64,000 nt of DNA, taken from contig NZ_BAFR01000002.1 of the NCBI RefSeq assembly GCF_000308435.1, positions 1 through 64,000 of the forward strand. The letters run 5' to 3'. The position numbers and the translations under genes were made by a program. Source of the DNA: Nocardia araoensis NBRC 100135 (GTDB taxonomy: Bacteria; Actinomycetota; Actinomycetes; Mycobacteriales; Mycobacteriaceae). Below the pieces are notes generated by a model. It was not told where the DNA came from, made no database searches, and saw only the letters and a list, made by a program, of their open reading frames with translations. Shown piece after piece: positions 55,144 through 63,687 of the stretch. The number at the start of each line of letters is the position of its first letter. The stretch's first letter is position 1.

Positions 55144-56094
55144 GTGCGGGGGGTGCGGTTGGGGCTGGTTGCGGGGTTCGGGATCGGCGCTGGGGTAGCG
55201 GTGCAGGGGCGGATCAATGGTGCGTTGGGGGCGCGGCTGGAGGATGGGGTTGCCGCGGCGACGATCAGTTTCGGGGTGGGATTGGTCGTGTTGGGGGTGG
55301 CGTTCGCGGTGAGTGGGCGGCTGCGGGACGGTGGGCGGCGGGTGCGGTTGGCTTTGGCCGAGGGCGGGCTGCGGCCGTGGCAGTTGCTCGGGGGGCTCTG
55401 CGGCGCGTTCTTCGTCGCGTGTCAAGGGTTGACGGTCGCGGCGATCGGCGTCACCGCGTTCACCGTGGCGACCGTCGCGGGGCAGTTGCTCAGCAGCCTG
55501 GCCGTCGACCGGCTCGGGCTCGGTCCGAGCGGGCGGACGCCCGTCACAGGGGTACGTCTCGTGGGTGCGGCGCTCGGGGTGACGGCGGTGCTGGTGGCCG
55601 GATTCGGACACCAGCGCGCAAACGGCGGTCTCTCGGTGCCCGATGCCCTGCGCGGTGCGCCGACCGCGCTGCTGATCGTGCTGCCCGCGCTGGCGGGTAT
55701 CGGCCTGGCCTGGCAGCAGGCGGTGAACGGCAAGGTCGGTGCGGTCGGCGGAGCGCTGTCGGCGGCGATGGTCAATTTCTGCGTCGGCCTGGCGGCACTG
55801 CTGGTCATCGAGGCCGTTGTCCTCGCGCTTTCGGGCGGCCCGGCCGGATTTCCGACCGAGCCATGGCTCTATCTCGGCGGGTTCATCGGCGTCGCCTTCA
55901 TCGCCCTCGCCGCCCTCGCGGTCCGCTGGATCGGCGTTCTGCTGCTCGGGCTCACCTCGGTGGCGGGGCAATTGCTGGCCTCCGTGATCCTCGACGTGCT
56001 CACCCCGACCAGCGCGGGGTTGTCCGCCACGGCGATCGTCGGCTGTGCGCTGACGTTCGTCGCGGTCGCCATCGCCACTCGGTCGCAGTCCTGA
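55144..56094 (+). CDS. DMT family transporter (YdcZ/DUF606 type)
   Basis: A 316-residue membrane protein made of two homologous five-helix halves. Each half carries the DUF606 pattern (VQGRINGALGARL in the first, WQQAVNGKVGAVGG in the second). GTG 55144 (a TTG at 55135 is in frame). Family members are uncharacterised small-molecule exporters or importers. Single gene; codon use is like its neighbours. Confidence 0.85.
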   Translation: MRGVRLGLVAGFGIGAGVAVQGRINGALGARLEDGVAAATISFGVGLVVLGVAFAVSGRLRDGGRRVRLALAEGGLRPWQLLGGLCGAFFVACQGLTVAAIGVTAFTVATVAGQLLSSLAVDRLGLGPSGRTPVTGVRLVGAALGVTAVLVAGFGHQRANGGLSVPDALRGAPTALLIVLPALAGIGLAWQQAVNGKVGAVGGALSAAMVNFCVGLAALLVIEAVVLALSGGPAGFPTEPWLYLGGFIGVAFIALAALAVRWIGVLLLGLTSVAGQLLASVILDVLTPTSAGLSATAIVGCALTFVAVAIATRSQS

Positions 56095-56149
56095 GAACAC
56101 TCGCCGAGTCGTTCATGTCCGAAGCGCATGAATGTGGGAGGGTGCGCTC

Positions 56150-57175
56150 ATGCTGATCGAATACGGTGTCTGGGTTTCGCGGCTCGGCCTGAGTGTCGTG
56201 TTCGGGCTGTCGGCGTGGGGCAAGCTGACGGATCGCGGCGCGGCGCGGCAGGCGGTGAATGATTTCGGGGTGCCGCTGCGCTGGGCGCCCGCGGTGGCCT
56301 TGGGACTGCCGATCGCCGAGGCGATGATCGCGGTCGGCGTGCTGCTTCCGTGGGTTTGCGGCCCGGCGGCGCTTGCGGCGCTGTTGCTGCTCGCCGTGTT
56401 CACCACGGTGATCGCGCGCTTGCTGCGCCGCGGCGAGCATCCTTCCTGTTCCTGCTTCGGCGCCGCGAGCACCGCGCCGATCGGGCCGAAAACGCTGGTG
56501 CGCAACGGTCTTCTCGCGGTGCTCGCGGTGGCTGTCGGTATCGGCGCGCAGACACATCCGCGCGTGCCGATGGACCTGCCCGCCGACAACGCGATCGGCT
56601 GCGCGGTGGTCGCCGCCGTGGTCGCGGTGCTGGTGTGGTTGACGGGTCAGCTGCGCGTGCTGCGCCGCCGGGTGGACGAGCAGGCGTTGTCGACGCTGGG
56701 GGCGGAGGGTTTGCCGGTCGGCGCGGTCGCGCCGGAATTCGAACTGTTCGGCCCCGAGGGAGCGAAGACCACGCTCGAGGACCTGCTCGCCCCGGCGAGG
56801 TCGGTGCTGCTGGTCTTCGTGCATCCCGGCTGCGAGCTGTGTGCTGCGCTGGCCAGGGAACTTCCCCGCTGGCGCGCGCGAACCGGTGACGCCCTCGCGA
56901 TCGTCGCGGTCGGGAACGGCGATGCCGCCGAGCAAGCCGCGTGGGGAGCCGAGCACGGGTTGGGCGATATCCCCTCGCTCGTACAACAGGGCAACGAAGC
57001 GGCATTGCGCTACCGGGTGCGCGGTACGCCGTCCGCCGTGCTGATCGATCCCGAGGGACGTATCGCCGCGCCGGTGGCCAGAGGAGGCATCGCGATCCGC
57101 GAGTTGATCAGCACGGTGCGGACAGCGCCGCGCAAGATGGTGCGCGACAAGATCCCGGCCGGTGCCGCGCGTTAG
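56150..57175 (+). CDS. MauE/DoxX-like membrane domain fused to a thioredoxin-fold domain
   Basis: A 341-residue fusion. ATG 56150 has GGGAGGG 6 nt upstream. Residues 1-140 form a four-helix MauE/DoxX-type membrane domain with C100-x-C102 (HPSCSCFG), like a VKOR-type shuttle pair. A short helix (about 150-170) follows, then a TlpA/peroxiredoxin-like domain (about 185-330) with HPGCELCA (C228-x2-C231) and the cis-proline strand RGTPSAVLID. MauE and its MauD partner are normally separate proteins in methylamine-dehydrogenase maturation. Here they are joined, suggesting disulfide transfer across the membrane. Confidence 0.85.
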   Translation: MLIEYGVWVSRLGLSVVFGLSAWGKLTDRGAARQAVNDFGVPLRWAPAVALGLPIAEAMIAVGVLLPWVCGPAALAALLLLAVFTTVIARLLRRGEHPSCSCFGAASTAPIGPKTLVRNGLLAVLAVAVGIGAQTHPRVPMDLPADNAIGCAVVAAVVAVLVWLTGQLRVLRRRVDEQALSTLGAEGLPVGAVAPEFELFGPEGAKTTLEDLLAPARSVLLVFVHPGCELCAALARELPRWRARTGDALAIVAVGNGDAAEQAAWGAEHGLGDIPSLVQQGNEAALRYRVRGTPSAVLIDPEGRIAAPVARGGIAIRELISTVRTAPRKMVRDKIPAGAAR

Positions 57176-57341
57176 TTTCGGGGCGTACCTCTTTTCTGCC
57201 TCCGAGACCGACCCCAGTCCGGTTATCCACTGGTTAGCAAATTTCTAGCAAATCATCGGCGGTGCGCCGATAGGATCGACTCGCACCGGTGCGGAATTCG
57301 CCATCCATCAACCACAGACCCATCGACAAGAGGGGATAGAC

Positions 57342-57683
57342 ATGGCGCTCTTCGCATTCACCGACTACTCCGGCAAAGAGTTCATCATCCAGCTGACCAA
57401 CGAGCAGCGGATCGCCGAGGCACGCCGCATCCTGTCGGGTGACGAGCAGATGTCCGTGCACGTCATGGGCCGGATCCGGAAGATGCCCGCCCCCTACAAC
57501 CCGGGCTGGGACTTCCATCTGGACCCCGACACCATCACCTTCTTCACCATGGCGATCGAGGTCTGCGACGCCAGCATCATGTACGTGAACGACCATCTGG
57601 ACGAGGCGTGCGGCGCGTTCCTGCCGGGCTGCTTCTGGTGTCCGTGGTCGTCGAAGCTGACCCGCGAGGTCGCCGACCGGTAA
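57342..57683 (+). CDS. BP74 N-terminal-domain-like small protein
   Basis: A 113-residue protein without signal peptide. FAFTDYSGKEFIIQLTN, RIAEARRILSGDE, the core PAPYNPGWDFHLDPDTITFF, AIEVCDAS and LPGCFWCPWSSKL (each cited in part) match what I recall of the BP74 domain. That domain is named from a Dictyostelium calmodulin-binding protein and is also found in secreted actinobacterial proteins. Three cysteines (EVCDA, EACGA, PGCFWC) and a WCPW motif are notable. The upstream region has direct TAGCAAAT repeats and an ATCGGCG/CGCCGAT hairpin. Function in bacteria is unknown. Confidence 0.75.
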   Translation: MALFAFTDYSGKEFIIQLTNEQRIAEARRILSGDEQMSVHVMGRIRKMPAPYNPGWDFHLDPDTITFFTMAIEVCDASIMYVNDHLDEACGAFLPGCFWCPWSSKLTREVADR

Positions 57684-57697
57684 TCGGTCGGCAAACG

Positions 57698-57729
57698 CTT
57701 CCGGCCGACGGGGAACCGCCGGCCGGAAG
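57698..57729. terminator. Bidirectional hairpin between convergent genes
   Basis: CTTCCGGCCG (57698-57707) and CGGCCGGAAG (57720-57729) form a perfect 10-bp stem with an inner CGG/CCG pair, between the BP74-like stop (57683) and the Rieske protein stop (57738). Confidence 0.75.
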
Positions 57730-57737
57730 TCTCGCGG

Positions 57738-59276
57738 TCAGTCCAACTTGCGCGAGCGCAGCTCGTGGCCCTTGGAGGTCTTGCACCGTCCCGACTCCAG
57801 GTCCCACTGCCAGCCGTGCAGGTTGCAGGTCAGAGTATTGCCTTCCACCACACCGAATTTCGACAGATCCGCCTTCAGGTGCGGGCAGCGCCGCTGCACC
57901 TCCCAGCCGCTGAGTTCGGTGGAGGCCGAGTCGTCGTGCGCCTCGGAGAACCAGCCGTCGGCGTAGGCGATCCGCTCGTCGGTGAGGCACTTGAAGAACG
58001 TGTAGAGGAACTCGTTGTATCCGCCGATGCGCCAGGCCTGGAAGCGGGTGGACAGGAAAATGGTGTTCACCCAGTCTGGTTCCCGGTCGCGCAGCACCGT
58101 GCGCACCAGTTCCGGAGCGATGCGGAAGCCGTAGCGGTAGCGGCCCTCGCCCTCCACCGGCTCGCGCACCGTGCGCGTGGGGAAGTCCAGCACGACGGTT
58201 TCCTCCCCGATCACCAAGCCGACCGGGTAGCCGATGCCGTCGCAGATCACGTCGCTCTGCGCCATGATCGGCTCGAAGAGTTTCCGCAGCGGCTCCAGCA
58301 GCGAGCCATCGCCGCGCTCCCAGGTCGCCTTCTCGGCCTCCAGCACCGGGGCGAGGCGCTGCGCCATCCGTTCGATGTACTCGGCCTTGTTGTCGTAGAT
58401 CTCCGCGGGGTCGCTCGGGTGGGTGAGGGTCAGTTCGGCGCCGCGCACGTCGGCGACCGAGCCGGGGATCATCAGGATCCCGCCCGCGTTGCCGTGGATC
58501 TCCATCTGCTCGAGGAACACCTTCTGGTCGGGGAAGATGTTGCCCTCGTCACCGCGATCGTCGTTGAGGTAGCGCAACTCGTCGTCCAGGAACACCGGCG
58601 GACCCGCCGACGGCACCACCCAGGTCGCGCCGACCTGCTCGATGTAGCTGCGGGCCCGGTCCATGCCGCGCTGACGCTTCTGCTTGCCGAAGTTCGACTT
58701 GGTGCGGGCCGGGATGTCGTAGACCATCGGGTACCAGATCGCGCCCGAGTACTGCAGCAGGTGGATGTCGACGTGGCCGAAGGCGTCGTGCAGCACGTCC
58801 ATGTCCACCGGACGGGCGTCGTTCATGTTGAAGCAGGTGGTCTCGCCGTCGGAGACCACGAGGCCGGAGTCGCCGATCGGGCCGTCGGCGGGCGCGCGCA
58901 GCGCGATGATCATGACGTCCAGGTCCCCGCCTGGGCCGGTCACCGTGTGCTTGACCGAGTCCTCGGTCTCGAAGAACTTGTGGAAGCCCAGCTGTTCGAG
59001 CTCGCGGCGCAGGTCCGGCACGGGATAGTCCGGCAGCAGCACGGTGGCGTCCTTGTTCACGTGCTCGGCCAGCGTCTTCGCGTCGAAGTGGTCGCGGTGC
59101 AGGTGCGAGACGTAGAGGAAGTCGCATGCGCCCAGCTCGTCCCAGTCCAGCTGGGTGTTGTCGGGGAACGGGAACCAGGAACCGAAGTACGCGGGGTTCA
59201 CCCAGGGATCGCAAAGGATCGACCCGGCCGCGGTGCGGATGTGGAATCCGGCGTGTCCGACGCTGGTGATCTGCAC
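57738..59276 (-). CDS. Metallo-beta-lactamase-fold protein with C-terminal Rieske domain (Rv3818-like)
   Basis: A 512-residue two-domain protein. GTG 59276 has AGGAGG at about 9-nt spacing; a TTG 30 nt upstream is less likely. The N-terminal MBL fold has HLHRDH at residues 58-63 (H-x-H-x-D-H) and further metal-site candidates. The C-terminal Rieske 2Fe-2S motif is CPH (464-466) and CNLH (484-487). The layout resembles CMP-Neu5Ac-hydroxylase/UlaG-type hydrolases joined to a Rieske ferredoxin. From memory Rv3818 (516 residues) is the mycobacterial counterpart. Likely a redox enzyme; substrate unknown. Confidence 0.87.
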   Translation of the reverse strand: MQITSVGHAGFHIRTAAGSILCDPWVNPAYFGSWFPFPDNTQLDWDELGACDFLYVSHLHRDHFDAKTLAEHVNKDATVLLPDYPVPDLRRELEQLGFHKFFETEDSVKHTVTGPGGDLDVMIIALRAPADGPIGDSGLVVSDGETTCFNMNDARPVDMDVLHDAFGHVDIHLLQYSGAIWYPMVYDIPARTKSNFGKQKRQRGMDRARSYIEQVGATWVVPSAGPPVFLDDELRYLNDDRGDEGNIFPDQKVFLEQMEIHGNAGGILMIPGSVADVRGAELTLTHPSDPAEIYDNKAEYIERMAQRLAPVLEAEKATWERGDGSLLEPLRKLFEPIMAQSDVICDGIGYPVGLVIGEETVVLDFPTRTVREPVEGEGRYRYGFRIAPELVRTVLRDREPDWVNTIFLSTRFQAWRIGGYNEFLYTFFKCLTDERIAYADGWFSEAHDDSASTELSGWEVQRRCPHLKADLSKFGVVEGNTLTCNLHGWQWDLESGRCKTSKGHELRSRKLD

Positions 59277-59318
59277 TAGCTGCTCCTCCTGCTGTTTACC
59301 AGCCAACCAGGGTAGTAG

Positions 59319-60281
59319 TTACGGCGAGACATCGCCGATGCAGTAGCCGTCCGTCCCGGAGCGCAAGGTGAAGGTGCGGGTTTGCGTCACACCGGAGGAG
59401 TTGGTCACCGGCACGAGCACCGCGATGTAGTCGGTGTTCACCTGCTCCGACCGGATCTGCTGGTCGGCGAACTCGGTGGCCCCGGTCAGCACGCCCTGGT
59501 TGTTCGCCAGCGGCGCGGGGCTCGGACGCCCGGTGCCCTTGGGATCCCAGGTCGCCGGGGACGCCTTACAGATCAGAGGGTAGTCGCCTTCTTTGTCGGC
59601 GGGGTCGAGCGGAGTGCCGACGAAGCGGGACAGGTACCGGCGCACGGTGTGCCGGGCGTCGGCGTCGTTGTAGGCGATCTCCGCACCGGCCGTCGCGACG
59701 CGCGGACAGGCGTAGCCGGTCTCGATCTCGGCGCGCTGGACGGCGACGGTGGTGGCCGGGCTCTTCCAGACGACGGTGTCCTCGGTCGCCGTGCCGGGCT
59801 GGGCCAACGCGGTGAGGACGGCCTGCTGGTCGCCGTACATCTCGGCCACGTTCCTGGGCGCGATGGCCCAGCACTTCTCCTGCATCTCGGCGATGGTGTG
59901 CGAGCGCAGGTCGGCGGCCCAGCGCCGCATCGCCGGTGCGGCGGCGGGCAGTCCAGCGACCGCGCCGACCGGTGGAGCGTCGGCGGGGACCGGCGCAAGC
60001 GCGGAGGTGCTCGGCGGGGGCGTGGCCGGGACGGCGGCGGGCGGCGTGGTGCGAGCGGCCGCCTGCGGCGGGGTCTCCTCCGGAATGCCGACGACGGAGT
60101 CGCATCCGGTCAGCGCGATCGCCGCGATCAGGGCCGAGCCGCCGACCAGCGCGGCGCGGGTCGCTCGCCCGGCCCGGTTCCGCTCGCGTGCTGCACTGCG
60201 GTCGTACTCGCGCGGTACCGATCGGGCGCGTTCCACTTCGACGATCCTCTTCTCTCCGGACGTGCGGTCGGGGCTGCTCAT
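59319..60281 (-). CDS. Probable lipoprotein, unknown function
   Basis: A 320-residue protein. A charged N-terminus of about 42 residues precedes a hydrophobic segment ending in a lipobox-like LTGC (ALIAAIALTGC). The start may lie further downstream, since standard lipoprotein signals are shorter. A Pro/Ala/Thr-rich linker follows, then a mixed domain with three cysteines (EKCWAI, GYACPRV, LICKASP) and DGYCIGDVSP at the end. It precedes the MBL-Rieske gene by 42 nt on the same strand and is divergent from the acyltransferase genes. No domain recognised. Confidence 0.7.
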   Translation of the reverse strand: MSSPDRTSGEKRIVEVERARSVPREYDRSAARERNRAGRATRAALVGGSALIAAIALTGCDSVVGIPEETPPQAAARTTPPAAVPATPPPSTSALAPVPADAPPVGAVAGLPAAAPAMRRWAADLRSHTIAEMQEKCWAIAPRNVAEMYGDQQAVLTALAQPGTATEDTVVWKSPATTVAVQRAEIETGYACPRVATAGAEIAYNDADARHTVRRYLSRFVGTPLDPADKEGDYPLICKASPATWDPKGTGRPSPAPLANNQGVLTGATEFADQQIRSEQVNTDYIAVLVPVTNSSGVTQTRTFTLRSGTDGYCIGDVSP

Positions 60282-60357
60282 GCGTCCTCGCTCCGGCGCG
60301 GCGCGCGGTGGCGGCGAACTGCCGATGGGGACGAGCAGCGACTACGCTAGCGGACTT

Positions 60358-61107
60358 GTGGAACCCGTCTACCGGACGATCATCGGCCTCGCCCGTACCG
60401 TCTTCTTCATCGAAGGTCTGAAGTTCACCGTCAAGGGCGATGAACACATTCCCGCCCGAGGTGGCGCCGTGCTGGCGGTGAACCACACCGGCTACATGGA
60501 CTTCACCTACGCGGGCCTGCCGGTGCGCACCCCGAAGCGCTACATCCGGTTCATGGCCAAGAAGGAGGTCTTCGACGACAAGATCTCCGGCCCGATCATG
60601 CGCGCGCTCAAGCACATCCCGGTGGACCGTTCGGCCGGCGCGGATTCCTACAAGGCCGCGGTGGAGTACCTGCGCCGCGGCGAGCTGGTCGGCGTGTACC
60701 CCGAGGCGACGATCAGCCGCAGTTTCGAGATCAAGGAATTCAAGTCCGGCGCGGCGCGCATGGCCATCGAAGCGGAGGTGCCGATCATCCCGATCGTCAT
60801 CTGGGGCGCGCAGCGGGTCTGGACGAAGGGGTTCCCGAAGCGGCTCGGCCGCACCAACACGCCCATCTCGATCGCGGTCGGCGAGCCGATCCAGCCGTTC
60901 GAGCCCGCCGCCGAACTCACCGCCAAGCTGCGTTCGACCATGCAGGAAATGCTGGCCGACCTGCAGAAGGACTACGTGCACGAGCCCGGTGCGTACTGGG
61001 TTCCGGCCCGGCTCGGCGGCAGCGCTCCTACGCTGGAAGAGGCGGACGCGATGGATGCCGCCGAGGCCGAGGCCAAGGCCGCGCGCAAGAACGCGGCGGG
61101 GCAGTAA
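60358..61107 (+). CDS. 1-acyl-glycerol-3-phosphate acyltransferase-like (PlsC) protein
   Basis: A 249-residue acyltransferase. Catalytic motif I is NHTGYMD (a variant of NHxxxxD), motif III is YPEATISRS in place of FPEGTRS, and VPIIPIVIWG is motif IV. These are the variants seen, from memory, in Rv3814c-Rv3816c. GTG 60358 lies 9 nt after TACGCT (60343-60348), pointing to a leaderless transcript; an ATG at 60326 is the alternative. Transfers an acyl group to a phospholipid or other acceptor. Followed 11 nt later by a paralogue. Confidence 0.9.
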   Translation: MEPVYRTIIGLARTVFFIEGLKFTVKGDEHIPARGGAVLAVNHTGYMDFTYAGLPVRTPKRYIRFMAKKEVFDDKISGPIMRALKHIPVDRSAGADSYKAAVEYLRRGELVGVYPEATISRSFEIKEFKSGAARMAIEAEVPIIPIVIWGAQRVWTKGFPKRLGRTNTPISIAVGEPIQPFEPAAELTAKLRSTMQEMLADLQKDYVHEPGAYWVPARLGGSAPTLEEADAMDAAEAEAKAARKNAAGQ

Positions 61108-61118
61108 CGGGAGGTGTG

Positions 61119-61862
61119 ATGGCGCGCGAACCGGTCTATGACATTCTCACCGGCTTGGCCCGCGCCATTTTCTTCGCTCAGGGCCTGCGCATCGATATCG
61201 AGGGCCAAGAGCACTTCCCGCGCTCCGGCGGCGCGGTGCTGGCCGTGAACCACACGGCCTATCTGGATTTCATGGAGGTCGGACTGGTCGGGCGCAATTC
61301 CGGCCGCAACGTCCGATTCATGATGAAGGCCGAGCTCGAGCACGGCATCGTCGGCTTTCTCATGAAGCACTGCAAGGCGATCGGCGTCGATCGCACGGCG
61401 GGGGCCGAATCGTATGCCCGCGCGGTGACCGCTCTGCGCGAGGGCGAGGTGGTCGTGGTCTATCCGGAGGCGACGATCAGCCGCAGCTTCGAGCTGAAGG
61501 AATTCAAGTCCGGCGCGGCGCGGATGGCCATCGAAGCCGATGCCCCGATCGTTCCCATGATCATCTGGGGCGCCCACCGGATCTGGACGAAGGACATCCC
61601 GAAACAACTGGGCCGTCACAACTTCCCGATCAACATCCGCATCGGCGCACCGATCCCACCGGCCGGGCCGACCGAGGAATTGACCGCCACCCTGCGCGCC
61701 CGGATGAGTGAGCTTTTGGACCGCGCCCAACGCGACTATCCGATGGTCGAAGGCGCGCGGTGGGTTCCCGTGCGACTCGGCGGGACCGCCCCGACCCTCG
61801 CGGAGGCGGCGGTGCTGGAGCGCGAGGAGATGGAGCGGCGGCGGCGCGCGAAGGCGCGGTGA
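61119..61862 (+). CDS. PlsC-type acyltransferase, tandem paralogue
   Basis: A 247-residue acyltransferase closely similar to its upstream neighbour: NHTAYLD, YPEATISRSFELKEFKSG and VPMIIWGAHRIWTKD. ATG 61119 follows GGGAGG at very short spacing; GTG 61116 is in frame. Same operon as the first copy, and the pair matches the tandem acyltransferases Rv3814c-Rv3816c by position. The two may differ in acceptor or acyl chain. Confidence 0.9.
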   Translation: MAREPVYDILTGLARAIFFAQGLRIDIEGQEHFPRSGGAVLAVNHTAYLDFMEVGLVGRNSGRNVRFMMKAELEHGIVGFLMKHCKAIGVDRTAGAESYARAVTALREGEVVVVYPEATISRSFELKEFKSGAARMAIEADAPIVPMIIWGAHRIWTKDIPKQLGRHNFPINIRIGAPIPPAGPTEELTATLRARMSELLDRAQRDYPMVEGARWVPVRLGGTAPTLAEAAVLEREEMERRRRAKAR

Positions 61863-61887
61863 CGGCTCTCTACTCGCCACGCTGCCG

Positions 61888-61918
61888 TGTCACGAGGTCC
61901 GGGAAGGACCTCGTGACA
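61888..61918. terminator. Hairpin after the acyltransferase operon
   Basis: A perfect 13-bp stem TGTCACGAGGTCC with its complement and a 5-nt loop (61888-61918), between convergent stops at 61862 and 61938. Confidence 0.8.
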
Positions 61919-61937
61919 GGTGCGGGTCGGCATCCGA

Positions 61938-62345
61938 TCAGGCGGCGTCGAGGGCTGCGGTGATCTTGCGGGCCATCTCGGCCAGAACGGGGCTGGGGCC
62001 GCCCTTGTGAGTTCCGGCGGCCGCGTCGACGGCGACGAGGACGGTGCTGCGGAAGTTGTCGGCCTCGGTCGGATCCTGCTTGCGGAGCAGGCTCATAGCC
62101 GCGGTGAGGGCAGGCAACACGTGGTCGGCGAGTTCGGCGACGTTCTTACCGTTCAACGTGATGTCCTTCGACTTCGCGGCGAGTACGTGCCCGACCAGGC
62201 CGGTCGCCGACGACAGGGCGATGCTGCCCTGGGTGGCGGCCTTGTGCGGCGAGCCGGTGGCGTCGGCGGCGGCCATGAGCGAGACGGCGCCGTAGGCGGC
62301 GGTACGGACGGTGGCCTTGTCCTGGTCGGTCAGGGTGATGGACAT
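61938..62345 (-). CDS. Conserved hypothetical protein
   Basis: A 135-residue all-helical soluble protein; AGGAG lies upstream of ATG 62345. Ala/Leu/Val helices dominate (TVRTAAYGAVSLMAAAD, LSSATGLVGHVLAAKSKD in parts). No domain, signal peptide or membrane helix is recognised. Separate from the upstream hydrolase gene by 142 nt. Confidence 0.68.
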   Translation of the reverse strand: MSITLTDQDKATVRTAAYGAVSLMAAADATGSPHKAATQGSIALSSATGLVGHVLAAKSKDITLNGKNVAELADHVLPALTAAMSLLRKQDPTEADNFRSTVLVAVDAAAGTHKGGPSPVLAEMARKITAALDAA

Positions 62346-62487
62346 GGTGGTGTGCTCCTTCGAATGTTGTGCTGAAACGTGGTAATGGGTGACGGACCGC
62401 GGCCGGGTCGGTGTCGGCGGTATCCGGACTGATGAGGACGGACCGGTAGGTCGTGGCCTCGGCGGACGCGGCTGCCCGACCGGTCGT

Positions 62488-63303
62488 CTATCGGGTCTGC
62501 GAGTTCACCGCCGCGGTCTCCCTGACGGCATCGGCGATGGCGCGGAAGTCCTTGCGCAGGAGGGCGCCGTGATTGCTGGCGACCTTCGCACTGATCTGGA
62601 TGTTCGGGTTGCGGGTGAGCACCCCGTCGAGACTGGTGCGGATCCGCTCCTGCTCGTCACCGCGGCTTCCGAACGACGTCCCCGAAGCAACCACATACCG
62701 CACCGGCACGGTGATGTCGTCCAGCACGGGACCCAGTTCGCTCTCGCGGGAGAGCCTGCCGAGCTCGATGTTGCTCTCGGCCTGCTGCGCTGCGGTCATT
62801 CGCGGGGCCAGGCCGGTCGGGCGCACCAGCGGCATGAACCAGTTCAGCCGCTTGAACAGCTTGCGGATCCGCTGCTCCATGGCCTCGTCGAGCCAGTCAT
62901 GGGGGAATGCGCCGTCGACCAGGACGGCGCCCACGGCACGGTCCGGATTCCGATCGGCCCAGTGCGCCGCGACGACTGCTCCGTAGGACCAGCCCACCAG
63001 CAGCGCCCGGTCCACACCCCGCGCCGCCAAGACGGCATCGACATCCCGGACGGCGGCTTCGAAGGAATAGTCCGCCGAGCGCCGCGATTTGCCGCGGGCC
63101 CGCTCGTCATAGGTGATGTGCCGGAACTCGGAACCGAGTTCGGCGATTACGCGCCGCCAGTAACCCTGAGTGGCGAACTGGCCGTTGCAGTAGACCACCG
63201 GGATACCGGGACCGCCGGTGTCGGTGACGGCCAGTGCCGTGTCTTCGACCGGCACCATGCCGGTCCACTTCGAAGTGGTCGATGAGGTGCTGTTCTTCGT
63301 CAT
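62488..63303 (-). CDS. Alpha/beta hydrolase
   Basis: A 271-residue alpha/beta hydrolase. Nucleophile elbow GWSYGAVVA, oxyanion strand VVYCNGQFATQGYW, acid region RYVVASGTSFGSRGDEQ and catalytic His in SNHGALLRKD. ATG 63303; an internal ATG 45 nt later (MVPVEDTALAV) is a plausible alternative. Family includes esterases, epoxide hydrolases and haloperoxidase-like enzymes; substrate unknown. Confidence 0.87.
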   Translation of the reverse strand: MTKNSTSSTTSKWTGMVPVEDTALAVTDTGGPGIPVVYCNGQFATQGYWRRVIAELGSEFRHITYDERARGKSRRSADYSFEAAVRDVDAVLAARGVDRALLVGWSYGAVVAAHWADRNPDRAVGAVLVDGAFPHDWLDEAMEQRIRKLFKRLNWFMPLVRPTGLAPRMTAAQQAESNIELGRLSRESELGPVLDDITVPVRYVVASGTSFGSRGDEQERIRTSLDGVLTRNPNIQISAKVASNHGALLRKDFRAIADAVRETAAVNSQTR

Positions 63304-63687
63304 GGCGACTACTCTCGGCGCCCGGCCTGACGCCGCCCTGACACCGACCTGATACGGCCGCTGACACGGCGTTCCACCTGGTCACGCCAGGTTGCGGGCG
63401 CTGCGCGACTGCTGCCGACGTCGCCTGGCCCGCCCGCCGCGTCGGGTGCCACTCGAACACATCGGCGATGACCGGACCTTCCGCACCGCCCCATCTCGGT
63501 ATCCGACCTGCCGCGATCCGCGTCCGGGAACGGCTGCGGTGCCGCATCGCGGGTTCCCCGTGCTGGGAACGGATGCGGCTGCGCTGCAACGTCTTTCAGC
63601 TCGATGATGGTCGGTATGGGCGGCATCGATGACTTCGTTCGGACCAGGTACCCGAGTGTCGATTCAGCCGCGAATGGTCGGTGACCC
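63304..63687. other. Intergenic region, nothing recognised
   Basis: A divergent region between the hydrolase and glycosyltransferase genes. Frames seen here lack start sites and coding character; promoters for both genes are expected. Confidence 0.4.

Noticed and set aside
57222..57231. Single TTATCCACT, close to a DnaA box
   Set aside because: Isolated and one base off; expected by chance in this length.
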